DNA of 27,190 bases from UBA6624 sp964517115 [NCBI: uncultured bacterium] (GTDB lineage: Bacteria; UBP7; UBA6624). The notes beneath the pieces were generated by a model. That model was given only the letters and a program-made list of their open reading frames with translations, made no database searches and was not told the origin of the DNA. Each line of letters begins with the position of its first letter. Position 1 is the first letter of the stretch. The position numbers and the translations under genes were made by a program. Where the stretch lies: the NCBI GenBank assembly GCA_964517115.1, contig CAZFBE010000012.1, positions 1-27,190 of the forward strand, given 5' to 3'. This document shows positions 1-11,187 of the stretch, one piece after another.

Positions 1-286
1 AGCCTATCTGTATCCATGATCTAATATTTCGAATTTCAGGTAGGGATAAAACAACAACAAGCAACAAAAAGGAAACTATTGCAGTAATTATGGAAAAATT
101 CCAAGCAACATTTGCCTTTTGCCTTGAAAAAAAATACCCAGCCAAAAAAGCAACAATTGCCAGAATAACTATCTTCCTCCAGTCTTCAGTTGACCAATCA
201 CTTAAATAAACTTGAATAGAAACTCCAAAAAAACCAAGAATAAATACAGGATATAGAAAATTTGGAATTTTGGAATTTTTGAGCAT
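1..286 (-). CDS. Partial membrane protein, 3' end beyond the window
   Basis: The ATG at 286-284 shares its A with the TGA stop of tpiA (TGATG), a classic coupled restart. The frame stays open for 95 codons to the left edge, so the C-terminus is missing. The translation begins MLKNSKIPNF and shows three hydrophobic stretches, at about residues 10-28, 42-60 and 66-88, separated by short polar loops (SDWSTEDWRK, SRQKAN). I do not recognise the family. The usual neighbour after tpiA in many bacteria is secG, but the typical SecG glycine-rich, two-helix pattern is not visible. It is probably an inner-membrane protein, translationally coupled to tpiA. The reading frame and start are well supported; the function is unknown. 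Confidence 0.6.
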   Translation of the reverse strand, partial: MLKNSKIPNFLYPVFILGFFGVSIQVYLSDWSTEDWRKIVILAIVAFLAGYFFSRQKANVAWNFSIITAIVSFLLLVVVLSLPEIRNIRSWIQIG

Positions 287-999
287 CAATTTACAACAGC
301 ATCAATCAAATCTCTATAACTTCTCGCATTCAAGCTCGCTCCGCCAACTAGAAATCCGTTGACTAGACCTGATTCCAGATAATTTGATATGTTTTTACTG
401 TTGACCGAACCTCCATATAAAACCGGAACATCACGGCCGCAAAACTTCTTACACAAGTCAGAAGCTTCGTTGGCATCTTCAGAACCAGCAGGGATGCCGC
501 TTCCTATTGCCCAAACTGGCTCATAGGCTATCATTAAGTTTTCATCAGAAAGAAAATCACCTACAGAACTAAGCTGATCCTTTAGCGCATCTTCGGTTCT
601 ACCATCTTTCTTTTCAGCCATTGTTTCACCAATGCAATAAACCGTTTTTATCCCCAGGCTCAAAGACGCTTCCACCTTTTTTTTCAAAAAATCTGAACCT
701 TCTCCAAAAATATGCCTTCTTTCACTATGTCCAACTAAAAGCCAATTTATATTCATATTTTTTAAATCAAAAATTGAAATCTCCCCAGTAAAAGCTCCAT
801 CTTTTTTCCAATATCCATTCTGGGCTCCAACCTCAATAGTCAATGATTTTTTCAAAAAAGAATCTAAACATAAAAAAGTTGGGAACACAACAGCCTTAAT
901 GCCTTTTGGAATTTTTCCATAAGATTCAAACTCTTCTAAAAAAGAAACACATGATTCTGAATCATGATTCATTTTCCAATTTCCAGCAATTATCGTCAT
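286..999 (-). CDS. tpiA: Triosephosphate isomerase
   Basis: Interconverts dihydroxyacetone phosphate and glyceraldehyde 3-phosphate in the cytoplasm (glycolysis and gluconeogenesis). The catalytic set is visible: Lys in AGNWKMN (K9), His in VGHSERR (H91) and Glu in AYEPVWAIGSG (E160), which leads into flexible loop 6. The phosphate-binding segments YGGSVN and VGGASL are near the C-terminus. At 237 residues it is slightly shorter than the usual ~250. Its ATG overlaps the TGA of pgk by four bases (ATGA), and its own TGA overlaps the start of the next membrane gene. It is the fifth gene of a murA-yvcK-gap-pgk-tpiA run, so it is probably co-transcribed and translationally coupled with pgk. Confidence 0.97.
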   Translation of the reverse strand: MTIIAGNWKMNHDSESCVSFLEEFESYGKIPKGIKAVVFPTFLCLDSFLKKSLTIEVGAQNGYWKKDGAFTGEISIFDLKNMNINWLLVGHSERRHIFGEGSDFLKKKVEASLSLGIKTVYCIGETMAEKKDGRTEDALKDQLSSVGDFLSDENLMIAYEPVWAIGSGIPAGSEDANEASDLCKKFCGRDVPVLYGGSVNSKNISNYLESGLVNGFLVGGASLNARSYRDLIDAVVN

Positions 1000-2153
1000 A
1001 ATTTCAAGACCTCCAATCCAGGCAATTTTTTACCTGAAAGATAGTATAAAGTAGCACCCCCAGCCATTGACTTAAAATGAAAAGAATCTTCAGCATTCGC
1101 CATTTTCACTGAAGCAAGTGTCTCTCCTCCTCCAATATAAACTTTTGCAGAATGGTCTCCAAGTAGTTTTGCCAACGTTAAAGTTCCCTCTGCAGCACCC
1201 TTCATTTCAAAAGCCCCAAAAGCCCCATTCCAAAAAATTGTTTTAACAGAGTCAAGATCTTCAAATAAATTTGATATGGAATCTAAAGTGGTGTCTAATA
1301 TATTCTCATTTTTTGAAACTTGAGTATATTTTTTTTTCTTAAAACTTGTTCCAGTTTTTACTAAAACCTCTTCTGGAAGAATTAGAGCAGGTGATTTTTT
1401 CGTTTGAGATTTTCTAAAAAAATCCTTAGCCCAAGAAACATTTTCAGAATCATGAAGGCTTTCTCCTATTTCAAAACCTAACGCTTTATAAAAAGTATTT
1501 GCAATTCCTCCCCCTAAAACAAACCCATCGACCCTTTCCTTTAAAGCATCAATTAAAGGTATTTTTGTTTTTAATTTTGCTCCACCCATAAAAATCCAAA
1601 ATGGTTTTTTTGGACCACTCAATAAAACTTTTAAGTTTTCTATCTCATGCATCATTGAAGGGCCTGGAGATGATGGTAAGTATTTAGCAACACCAACAAC
1701 AGAAGCATGCTTTCTGTGAGATACAGAAAAAGCATCATTGACAAAATGACTAGCAAGTCCTGCTAATTCTTTCGAAAAAGAATCTGTACAAGACTCTTCC
1801 CCCTTGTTGAATCTAATATTTTCTAAAAAAACAACAGAATGTCTAAGTTGTTTTTTTATTTCTTTTTTCACAAGCGGTCCTAGATGCAAAAAACAAGGTA
1901 ATTTTGAATGTTGAGCAAAACTTTCAACAATTGGACGTAATGATAGATCACCCCTGCTTTCTCCTTTTGGCTTTCCAAGATGAGTCACAATGATAACTTT
2001 TGCACCTACCTCATACAAACCCTGAACAGTTTCTAAAGATTGGATTATTCGTGATTCATCAAGAATATCAGAATTTAAAATTGGCACATTTAAATCAAGT
2101 CTTAAAAGTACAGTTTTTGATTTAAATTTTTTAAACCATTTTTTATCAATCAC
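996..2153 (-). CDS. pgk: Phosphoglycerate kinase
   Basis: Transfers the acyl phosphate of 1,3-bisphosphoglycerate to ADP, the first ATP-yielding step of lower glycolysis. Family signatures are in order: LRLDLNVP near residue 20, THLGKPKG for substrate binding, VFLENIRFNKGEE, MGGAKLKTKIPLIDAL, and the C-terminal nucleotide-domain loop IGGGETLASV followed by SMAGGATLYYLSGKKLPG. The length of 385 residues is close to the usual 390-400. The start codon is GTG (2153-2151) and overlaps the gap stop as GTGA, so it probably depends on translation of gap. It lies between gap and tpiA, the classical glycolytic order. No odd residues were noticed in the active-site motifs. Confidence 0.97.
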   Translation of the reverse strand: MIDKKWFKKFKSKTVLLRLDLNVPILNSDILDESRIIQSLETVQGLYEVGAKVIIVTHLGKPKGESRGDLSLRPIVESFAQHSKLPCFLHLGPLVKKEIKKQLRHSVVFLENIRFNKGEESCTDSFSKELAGLASHFVNDAFSVSHRKHASVVGVAKYLPSSPGPSMMHEIENLKVLLSGPKKPFWIFMGGAKLKTKIPLIDALKERVDGFVLGGGIANTFYKALGFEIGESLHDSENVSWAKDFFRKSQTKKSPALILPEEVLVKTGTSFKKKKYTQVSKNENILDTTLDSISNLFEDLDSVKTIFWNGAFGAFEMKGAAEGTLTLAKLLGDHSAKVYIGGGETLASVKMANAEDSFHFKSMAGGATLYYLSGKKLPGLEVLKL

Positions 2154-3157
2154 TCATTTTCCGCCATGTATTCAGCAAGATCTACAACCCTGGTTGCATA
2201 TCCTGTTTCATTGTCATACCAAGAAAGAACCTTGATTAATGAGCCCATAACATAAGTAGAAGCAGAATCTAAAATTGAAGACCTTGGGTCTCCTTCAAAG
2301 TCTTTTGAAACCAAAGGAGTTTCTTCATATCCCAAGACTCCATTAAGCTCATTTTTGCTTGCATGTTCAAACTTTGAATTAACCTCACCTGTATCTTTTG
2401 GAAGGTTTGCAACCTTCACAGTTAGATCCACAAGTGAAACTGTTGGTGTTGGAACCCTGATAGACATTCCATTCAATTTGCCTTTAAGTTCTGGCAAAAC
2501 AACGCCTATAGCCTTGGCTGCCCCTGTTGTTGTTGGGACAATATTCAAAGCAGCAGATCTTGCTCTTCTCAAGTCCTTATTAGGGCCATCGATCAAATTT
2601 TGTCCGGCTGTATAAGCATGTATTGTTGTCATCAAACCCTCTTTGATTCCGTAATTATCATTTAGAACCTTCGCAATCGGAGCAAGACAATTCGTTGTAC
2701 AGGAAGCATTGCTGACAATGAAATCTTTCGCTGGGTCAAACTTTTGATGATTAACACCCATAACAAATGTTCCATCTATTTCACCTGCTCCAGGAGCAGA
2801 AATGATAACCCTTCTAGCACCTGCTTTTATATGTGAAGAAGCAGCTTCTTTTGTTCTAAAAATACCTGTTGATTCAACAACGTAATCAACACCCATTTCC
2901 CCCCATGGCAAATCAGCAGGATTCCGAGAACTGAATACCGGAACCTCAGAATCACCAACACATAATTTTGAATCACCTGAAGAAACCTTGAAAGGAAATT
3001 TTCCATAGACTGAGTCGTATTTGAGTAAATGAGCTAAAGTACCTACGGGCATCAAATCATTAATACCAACAATTTCAATACCTTCTCTGTTAAATGCAGA
3101 ACGAAAAACAAGTCTCCCTATTCTTCCAAATCCATTAATTGCAATTTTTATTTTCAT
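2150..3157 (-). CDS. gap: Glyceraldehyde-3-phosphate dehydrogenase, type I
   Basis: Oxidises glyceraldehyde 3-phosphate to 1,3-bisphosphoglycerate with NAD. The NAD fold opens with INGFGRIGRL. The nucleophile Cys lies in SNASCTTNCLAP (about residue 153) and the catalytic His in TTIHAYTAGQN (about 180). I place the start at the ATG at 3157. The conserved N-terminus MKIKIAINGFGRIGR begins there. An upstream in-frame ATG at 3172 sits inside the Shine-Dalgarno sequence itself (GGAGG, 8 bases before 3157). The chosen ATG overlaps the yvcK TGA as ATGA. The loop after the catalytic His reads TAGQN where many homologues have TNDQ, a mild variation. The protein is 335 residues, normal for the family. 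Confidence 0.97.
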   Translation of the reverse strand: MKIKIAINGFGRIGRLVFRSAFNREGIEIVGINDLMPVGTLAHLLKYDSVYGKFPFKVSSGDSKLCVGDSEVPVFSSRNPADLPWGEMGVDYVVESTGIFRTKEAASSHIKAGARRVIISAPGAGEIDGTFVMGVNHQKFDPAKDFIVSNASCTTNCLAPIAKVLNDNYGIKEGLMTTIHAYTAGQNLIDGPNKDLRRARSAALNIVPTTTGAAKAIGVVLPELKGKLNGMSIRVPTPTVSLVDLTVKVANLPKDTGEVNSKFEHASKNELNGVLGYEETPLVSKDFEGDPRSSILDSASTYVMGSLIKVLSWYDNETGYATRVVDLAEYMAENE

Positions 3158-4428
3158 TTCTTTTTCCTCCATTTTTTAGCAATTTCATATATACATTGAC
3201 CCAATTTTTCAGAATCATGGTGAGCAAACTTTTTTTCACTTGTAAAACTTTTTACAACAGGTTTGACCCCTGATGCTAATAAATTTATTAAATCATACTC
3301 CAAAGGAGCAACCCCTCTATCCGCATATCTCTTTTTTTGTTTTTCCGAAACCTCTTTATTTAGTATTATGTAATCAAGATTTCCAATTTTTGAAACTATT
3401 TCAAACATATGGTCTTCAACAGACATGTTATCTGTTTCTCCTTTTTGGGTCATCATGTTTGAAATATAAACCTTACAAGCCTTTGAATCCTTTATTTCTT
3501 TTGACAAATCCTCAATTAGAAGATTAGCAAGAACGGAAGTAAACAAACTCCCTGGGCCAAAAATTATTAAATCAGATTTCTTGATCGCTTCTATTGCTTC
3601 TTTTGTAGCTTTTACATTTTTTTCTTTGAGCCAGAGCTTAGCAATGCGCCCCTTTTTTTCAGGAATTTTTGCCTCTCCTTCAACTATAGTCCCATCCTCT
3701 TTTTCTCCAATTAAAGTTAAAGGCATGTTTGCTGCAGGTATAACAGAACCCATAAGGTTAAAAATTCTTCCTATGTCACCTATTCCCTTTGCTAGATTTT
3801 TCTCTTGTTCAGAAAGTGCGAAAAGGATCAAGTTTCCTAGAGAATGTCCTTTGATTTTTCCTTTTTCAAACCTATATTGAAAAAACCTTTCCATAAAAGA
3901 CTCGTCTTCTGCTAATGCAACCAAACAATTCCTTATATCTCCTTGAGGTATTGCTCCAAATTCATCCCTAAGCATTCCGCTTGAACCCCCTGAATCTGCA
4001 ACTGTAACAATGGCATTGATGTTTGTTGTCCAAGCCTTTAACCCTCTAAGCAAGGTCGAAAGCCCATGTCCCCCACCAATAACAGTTACGGACATCCTGT
4101 GGGAAAGAACCTGGTCTACAAAAACTTTGCCTGCCAGCTGTCCCTTTTTCAAATCCTTACTTACTGACCTAATTAATATTTGGTTTATCCTGTAAACACC
4201 CAAAACAAAAATGAAAAAACCACTGATTAAGAAAAAATTAGTAAAGAAAACCTCTTCAATCAGAAAATTCATTAAGGAAAAAGAGAGTTCTTTATCTATA
4301 TTTGAGACCAAAAAGCCATGAACTCCAACACTAAATACGATAAGCCCAAATAACGCTAACCATGTCCATCTCTTGATGTTCATTCCCGGGAAAAACCAAG
4401 CCAAATACTTCTTCAAAAAATCTTTCAA
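3154..4428 (-). CDS. yvcK: YvcK/CofD-like UDP-sugar-binding regulator with a membrane anchor
   Basis: The core is a YvcK family protein (CofD-like fold): VIGGGHGLSTLLRGL at about residues 117-130, VTVADSGGSSGMLRDEFG, then IPQGDIRNCLVALA, and later LIIFGPGSLFTSVL. Known YvcK proteins bind UDP-GlcNAc and help balance carbon between glycolysis and cell-wall synthesis. Unlike the roughly 317-residue soluble Bacillus form, this one has an extra N-terminal region of about 110 residues with two hydrophobic helices (about 21-41 and 60-80), so it should be anchored in the inner membrane. The start is TTG at 4428, overlapping the murA stop (TTGA); an in-frame ATG lies 15 codons later but lacks a ribosome site. 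Its neighbours are murA upstream and gap downstream. The family call is firm, the regulatory role inferred. Confidence 0.88.
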   Translation of the reverse strand: MKDFLKKYLAWFFPGMNIKRWTWLALFGLIVFSVGVHGFLVSNIDKELSFSLMNFLIEEVFFTNFFLISGFFIFVLGVYRINQILIRSVSKDLKKGQLAGKVFVDQVLSHRMSVTVIGGGHGLSTLLRGLKAWTTNINAIVTVADSGGSSGMLRDEFGAIPQGDIRNCLVALAEDESFMERFFQYRFEKGKIKGHSLGNLILFALSEQEKNLAKGIGDIGRIFNLMGSVIPAANMPLTLIGEKEDGTIVEGEAKIPEKKGRIAKLWLKEKNVKATKEAIEAIKKSDLIIFGPGSLFTSVLANLLIEDLSKEIKDSKACKVYISNMMTQKGETDNMSVEDHMFEIVSKIGNLDYIILNKEVSEKQKKRYADRGVAPLEYDLINLLASGVKPVVKSFTSEKKFAHHDSEKLGQCIYEIAKKWRKKK

Positions 4429-5627
4429 TTTATGCTCACTCCATTCTTCTTCAATTGATCAATAAAATCGAAATAACCTCTTTCCAAATAACCCTTATCA
4501 ATCAAAACAGACTTGTCTTTAGTTGACAAAGCAGCAACAATCAAAGCTGCTGCACATCTCAAGTCACTTGATTTTAATTCGGCTCCATGAAGTTTCCTAA
4601 CACCTTCAATAATACATTCTTGATTTTTAATTTTTATTTTTGCACCCATTTTTTCTAACTGCCTCAAATGTAAAAATCTTTTCTCAAAAATTGTTTCCAC
4701 AATTCTGCTAGACCCTTCTGCCTTGCATAAAACAGAAGTTATCAATGGTTGTAGGTCTGTTGGAAATGCTGGATAAGGGGCTGTTTGAAAACTAACAGGT
4801 TTTATTTTTTTAGGAGATTCTACTAAAGCATATCCTTTTCTTTTTTTAACCTTTGCCCCCATAAGGGAGAGTAAAGAAGTAAAGGACTCCAAATCTTCAA
4901 AGGGGTAGTTGTGTATCTTTCCAGACCCTTTGGTTGACAAAAAACAACATGCCAAAGTGCCAGCAACTATCCTGTCTGCAGGGATTTTTAATCTTCCTCC
5001 AGAGAATTTAGATGGTCTTAAAGTTATTGAAGAACTTCCAACACCTTTAAACCTGACACCATACTTTCTCAAGGCTTTGCATAAAGCAATTACCTCAGGC
5101 TCTCTTGCTGCATTGTTTATGGTGATTTCTTTATTCAAAAACAAAGATGCCATAATTACATTTTCTGTTGCCCCAACACTAACACCAACTAAATTTATTG
5201 AACTTTTGTTTTTTAAAATATTTTTTTTGTTAGAAAAAACCTCAATTAATCCATCTTCCTTGTAAGAACATTTGTAACCAAGAGATTCAAAACCGGACAA
5301 GTGGAAATCTATAGGCCTTTTCCCAATTTTGCAACCGCCTGGTAAAAATACTTTTGCTTTTCCAAACCTGGCTAAGAGTGCTCCTAAAAACAAAACACTT
5401 GCTCTCATTTTTTTACTTAAATTCAGATCAATGGAATTGCTTTTTATCCCTCTTGTATCAACATCGATACCGCCATCCTTCCAATCACATGTAGCTCCTA
5501 ATTTTTCTAAAATTTCTACAGCTACATCTACATCAGATATTTTTACAACTGGATAAAGCCTGCATCTATCATTTGCAATAATTGTTGATGCAAGAATTGG
5601 CAAAACGGCATTTTTTGAAGGCTGCAC
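4425..5627 (-). CDS. murA: UDP-N-acetylglucosamine 1-carboxyvinyltransferase (start codon unclear)
   Basis: Catalyses the first committed step of peptidoglycan synthesis, adding enolpyruvate from PEP to UDP-GlcNAc. Diagnostic pieces are SKNAVLPILAS (the Lys-Asn that grips substrate), MRASVLFLGALLARFG, LPGGCKIGKRPIDFHLSG, PAYPAFPTDLQPL and ETIFEKRFLHLRQLEKMGA. The listed start is GTG at 5627, preceded by GGAG with 7 bases of spacing, but this removes the first ~14 residues of the family. The same frame upstream, 5663-5628, encodes IKGGKPLRGSFY, which matches the conserved MurA N-terminus. No ATG, GTG or TTG occurs between there and the in-frame TAA at 5687-5685. Either a rare start codon (for example ATC at 5663) is used or the sequence has an error. 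It follows atpC and overlaps yvcK. Confidence 0.93.
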   Translation of the reverse strand: MQPSKNAVLPILASTIIANDRCRLYPVVKISDVDVAVEILEKLGATCDWKDGGIDVDTRGIKSNSIDLNLSKKMRASVLFLGALLARFGKAKVFLPGGCKIGKRPIDFHLSGFESLGYKCSYKEDGLIEVFSNKKNILKNKSSINLVGVSVGATENVIMASLFLNKEITINNAAREPEVIALCKALRKYGVRFKGVGSSSITLRPSKFSGGRLKIPADRIVAGTLACCFLSTKGSGKIHNYPFEDLESFTSLLSLMGAKVKKRKGYALVESPKKIKPVSFQTAPYPAFPTDLQPLITSVLCKAEGSSRIVETIFEKRFLHLRQLEKMGAKIKIKNQECIIEGVRKLHGAELKSSDLRCAAALIVAALSTKDKSVLIDKGYLERGYFDFIDQLKKNGVSIN

Positions 5628-5670
5628 GTAAAAGCTCCCTCTTAAGGGTTTCCCACCTTTGATTTCTGTC

Positions 5671-8366
<2,696 letters not shown>

Positions 8367-8367
<1 letters not shown>

Positions 8368-9887
8368 TACTCTCCTTTCTTAAACACCTTACCAAACTTC
8401 TCACAAACAGACTTAAGCCTTTTGTCAATATCTTCAGTTAATTTAGCTTCTTTATCTATTTGGCTTATCAAATCAGAATCTTCATGATTGACAAAACTCA
8501 ATATTTCATTTTCGTATTTTGAAACATCACTTACCTCTATGTCGTCTAAATAACCTTTTGTTCCAGCATAGAGAACCAAAGACATTTCTCCAACAGACAT
8601 CGGGGTGTATTGTGGTTGTTTAAGAATTTCAACCATTCTTTGACCTCTGTTCAACCTTGCCTGGGTTCTTTCATCCAAGTCACTTCCGAACTTTGCAAAA
8701 GCTTCAATTTCCCTGTATTGGGCCAATTCAAGCCTCAAACTTCCTCCTAACTTTTTGATTATGTTTGTCTGAGCAGCACCACCTACACGACTAACAGAAA
8801 GTCCTACATTGATCGAAGGCCTGACACCAGCATTAAACAAATCAGGGTATAAAAATATTTGACCATCGGTAATTGAAATAACGTTTGTGGGGATGTAAGC
8901 TGTTTCATTTCCTTCCAACGTTTCAATAACTGGTAAACATGTCATTGATCCTGCACCAAGTTTATCACTTAATTTAGCTGCTCTTTCAAGCAATCTACTA
9001 TGAAGGTAAAAAACATCTCCAGGATAAGCCTCTCTTCCTGGAGGCCTTCTGAGAAGCAATGAAATTTCTCTGTAAGCATTTGCTTGTTTCGACAAATCGT
9101 CAATAAGCAATAAAGAATGTTTGCCATCAAACATGAAATGCTCTCCCATTGCAGCAGCAGCATATGGTGCTAAAAATTGTAGTGCTGCTGGAGAACTCGC
9201 TGGAGAACTTACAACTGTTGTGTATTCCATTGCACCAGCCTTTTCCAAGGCTTCAACAACTTCTTTAACAGCAGAAGCCTTTTGTCCTACAGCAACATAA
9301 ACACAATAAACATCAGTATTTTTTTGGTTGATAATTGCATCAATAAGAATTGCTGTCTTACCAATCTGCCTATCCCCGATAACAAGTTCTCTTTGACCCC
9401 TTCCAATTGGTACCATTGAGTCTATAGCTTTTAAACCTGTTTGAAGTGGCTCATGAACAGCCTTTCTCTCCAAAACTCTTGGTGCGATTATCTCCATTGG
9501 CCTATTAGAGGCTCCAATGATTTCGCCTTTTCCGTCTATTGGCCTTCCTAACCCATCAACAACTCTACCCAAAAGAGATTCTCCTGTAGGTATATCTAGC
9601 TGCCTTTGAGATCTTTTAACCGTGTTTCCTTCTTTGATCCCTTTGTAGTCATCAAGAATAATTACACCAACAGAACCTTCATTCAAACTTAAAGCCAAGC
9701 CTCTTTCTCCTCCTGGCTCAAACTCAACCATTTCTCCAGCCTGGACACTATCCAAGCCATAAACTTCCGCAATACCATCTCTAACCTGTATAACAGTACC
9801 AACACTTTCAAGTTTTAATTGGTCCTTATGCTTATCCAAAGATTTTTTTAATGCAGATGCAATCTCATCAGTTCTTAATTTACTCAT
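8367..9887 (-). CDS. atpA: ATP synthase F1 subunit alpha
   Basis: Non-catalytic nucleotide-binding subunit of the F1 head. The N-terminal helix and beta barrel ([16 protein letters not shown]) lead to the P-loop GDRQIGKT at residues 171-178. Most alpha subunits have GDRQTGKT, so the Ile at the variable position is a small oddity that keeps the GKT. Further signatures are [30 protein letters not shown], and [12 protein letters not shown] near the subunit interface. The length of 506 residues is normal. The start ATG at 9887 has AGGAGG a few bases upstream. It follows atpH by 8 bases and overlaps atpG by one base. Confidence 0.98.
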
Positions 9888-9895
9888 TTTTCCTC

Positions 9896-10447
9896 CTAAT
9901 TACCTGCAAGCGATTTTTTGATTTTCCTTAATGAGCCTTGGACGCTTGCATCAACCATGTATCTTCCCATGCGCAATTTGAAACCACCAATCAAACCTTT
10001 AACAGTTTTTTGTTCCAAAACGACCTTGCAGTCAAGTTTTTTGCCAAGATCTTTTTCAAAACCAGTTAAAAGTTTTTTTGGAATTTCATTTGTCAATTCC
10101 AAAATACCTCTTTTTATACCTTCATGCTCATCAACTAACTCTTCATAACTTTGAGCTATTTGATCAAAGTATTCAATCTTTCCATTTTTAACAATTATGT
10201 TTAAAAATAAAGAAAAATCTTTATCAGCTTTCAAATCTTTACAAATTGAATTCAAAAGACTGTTTTTTTCATCTAAAGAAACTGAGGGGTGTTTTAAAAC
10301 TTTAATCAAACCTGGTTCATGTTTTAAAAAAACAGAAAATGAATTGAACCAATTTTTTGATTCAGCCAATCCAGTTTCAGAATCAGACCAGATTCTCCAA
10401 GCTCCTTTAGCGTAAGCAGCACCGATTGATAGACCTTCAAGCCTCAA
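9896..10447 (-). CDS. atpH: ATP synthase subunit delta (peripheral stalk)
   Basis: Connects the b-subunit stalk to the top of F1. The sequence has the family opening [13 protein letters not shown] (usual form: Y-A-x-A-L), a helical N-terminal domain, and the conserved C-terminal pattern [36 protein letters not shown], close to the delta signature of GG-x-x-x-x-x-G-x-x-x-D-x-S. The length of 183 residues is typical. The start appears to be TTG at 10447, inside the end of atpF (11-base overlap). An AGGAGG lies 12 bases upstream, longer than ideal, but an in-frame TAA just beyond leaves no ATG. Translation is probably coupled to atpF. Confidence 0.95.
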   Translation of the reverse strand: MRLEGLSIGAAYAKGAWRIWSDSETGLAESKNWFNSFSVFLKHEPGLIKVLKHPSVSLDEKNSLLNSICKDLKADKDFSLFLNIIVKNGKIEYFDQIAQSYEELVDEHEGIKRGILELTNEIPKKLLTGFEKDLGKKLDCKVVLEQKTVKGLIGGFKLRMGRYMVDASVQGSLRKIKKSLAGN

Positions 10448-10925
10448 GAGAGCTACTTACCTCCTCCATTAATTTTTCAATTAACTTTTCATCATTTTTA
10501 TCCAACTTCTCTGTAAGAAACTTTTCACTAACATTAACAATCAGATCAGCGGCATCTTTTTTAATCTCCCTTCTGATCCTTTCTCTCATGTCTTCAATTT
10601 CCTTTTGCATTTTGACCTTCGTTGCCTCGGATGCCATCTCTGCTTTCTTTTGCATCTCAGCAACTATCGAATCGCCTTTTTTTATTGCTTCAGAAATTTT
10701 TTCGTTTACTTCTGTTTCTAATTTAGAAATTCTCTCCTCATACTCTGACTTTAAAGATTCCATCTCGTTGCGATTTTGTTCGGCTTGATCAATATCGCCT
10801 TGAATCTTTGATCTCCTCTCTTCAAGAATTTTAGAGATGGGCGAGGCTAAAAACTTAGCAAACGCCCACCACACTAAACCAAAAGCACCAGCTTCTACAG
10901 CTATCTGTTGCCAACTGACCTCCAT
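10437..10925 (-). CDS. atpF: ATP synthase Fo subunit b
   Basis: Peripheral-stalk subunit. One N-terminal transmembrane helix (about residues 8-26, rich in Ala, Val and Trp) is followed by PISKILEERRSKIQGDIDQAE, the usual exit into a long charged coiled coil that occupies most of the 162 residues. The C-terminus (DLIVNVSEKFLTEKL, IEKLMEEV) is the usual delta-binding end. There is one b gene only; no separate b-prime gene is present, so the stalk is likely a homodimer. It lies two bases after atpE and overlaps atpH. The start ATG at 10925 fits the family start. Confidence 0.95.
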   Translation of the reverse strand: MEVSWQQIAVEAGAFGLVWWAFAKFLASPISKILEERRSKIQGDIDQAEQNRNEMESLKSEYEERISKLETEVNEKISEAIKKGDSIVAEMQKKAEMASEATKVKMQKEIEDMRERIRREIKKDAADLIVNVSEKFLTEKLDKNDEKLIEKLMEEVSSSLEA

Positions 10926-10927
10926 TA

Positions 10928-11170
10928 TTAACTGATTTTACCCATCAATAATATAGCCAAAAGAAGACCGAAAATACCTAAAGCTTCAGGGAAAGCCAAA
11001 GCAATGATTAATTTTCCTCCAATTGAGTCAGAAACCTCAGGCTGTCTAGCCATTCCATCCCAAGCAGCGGAAATAGCTTTACCCTGCCCTATAGCAGCAG
11101 CAGCGGCTGGGATAGCAAAAGCTAAAGCTACAGCTATCATATTAACGTCAACATTATCACCAAAAATCAT
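10928..11170 (-). CDS. atpE: ATP synthase Fo subunit c
   Basis: Proteolipid of the rotor ring. Two transmembrane helices flank the polar loop MARQPE (R42-Q43-P44). The ion-carrying Glu is E62 in ALAFPEALGIFGLL, and Q29 in IGQGKA sits 33 residues before it, as in characterised c subunits with a Gln-Glu ion site. The residue after E62 is Ala, where sodium-type rings have Ser-Thr, so proton coupling is more likely. The glycine-repeat packing motif of helix 1 reads A22-x-A24-x-A26-x-G28, Ala-rich. A Pro directly precedes E62. The length of 80 residues is normal. AGGAGG stands before the ATG at 11170. Confidence 0.97.
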   Translation of the reverse strand: MIFGDNVDVNMIAVALAFAIPAAAAAIGQGKAISAAWDGMARQPEVSDSIGGKLIIALAFPEALGIFGLLLAILLMGKIS

Positions 11171-11187
11171 AATTAACCTCCTATAAA

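Noticed and set aside
4909-5265. Plus-strand reading frames inside murA, yvcK, groEL, groES and others
   Set aside because: They mirror strongly supported minus-strand genes, have no family signatures or ribosome sites, and are antisense shadows.
10928-11170. Sodium-coupled ATP synthase
   Set aside because: Gln29 and Glu62 match sodium-type rings, but the Ser-Thr after the Glu is Ala-Leu, so proton coupling is more likely.
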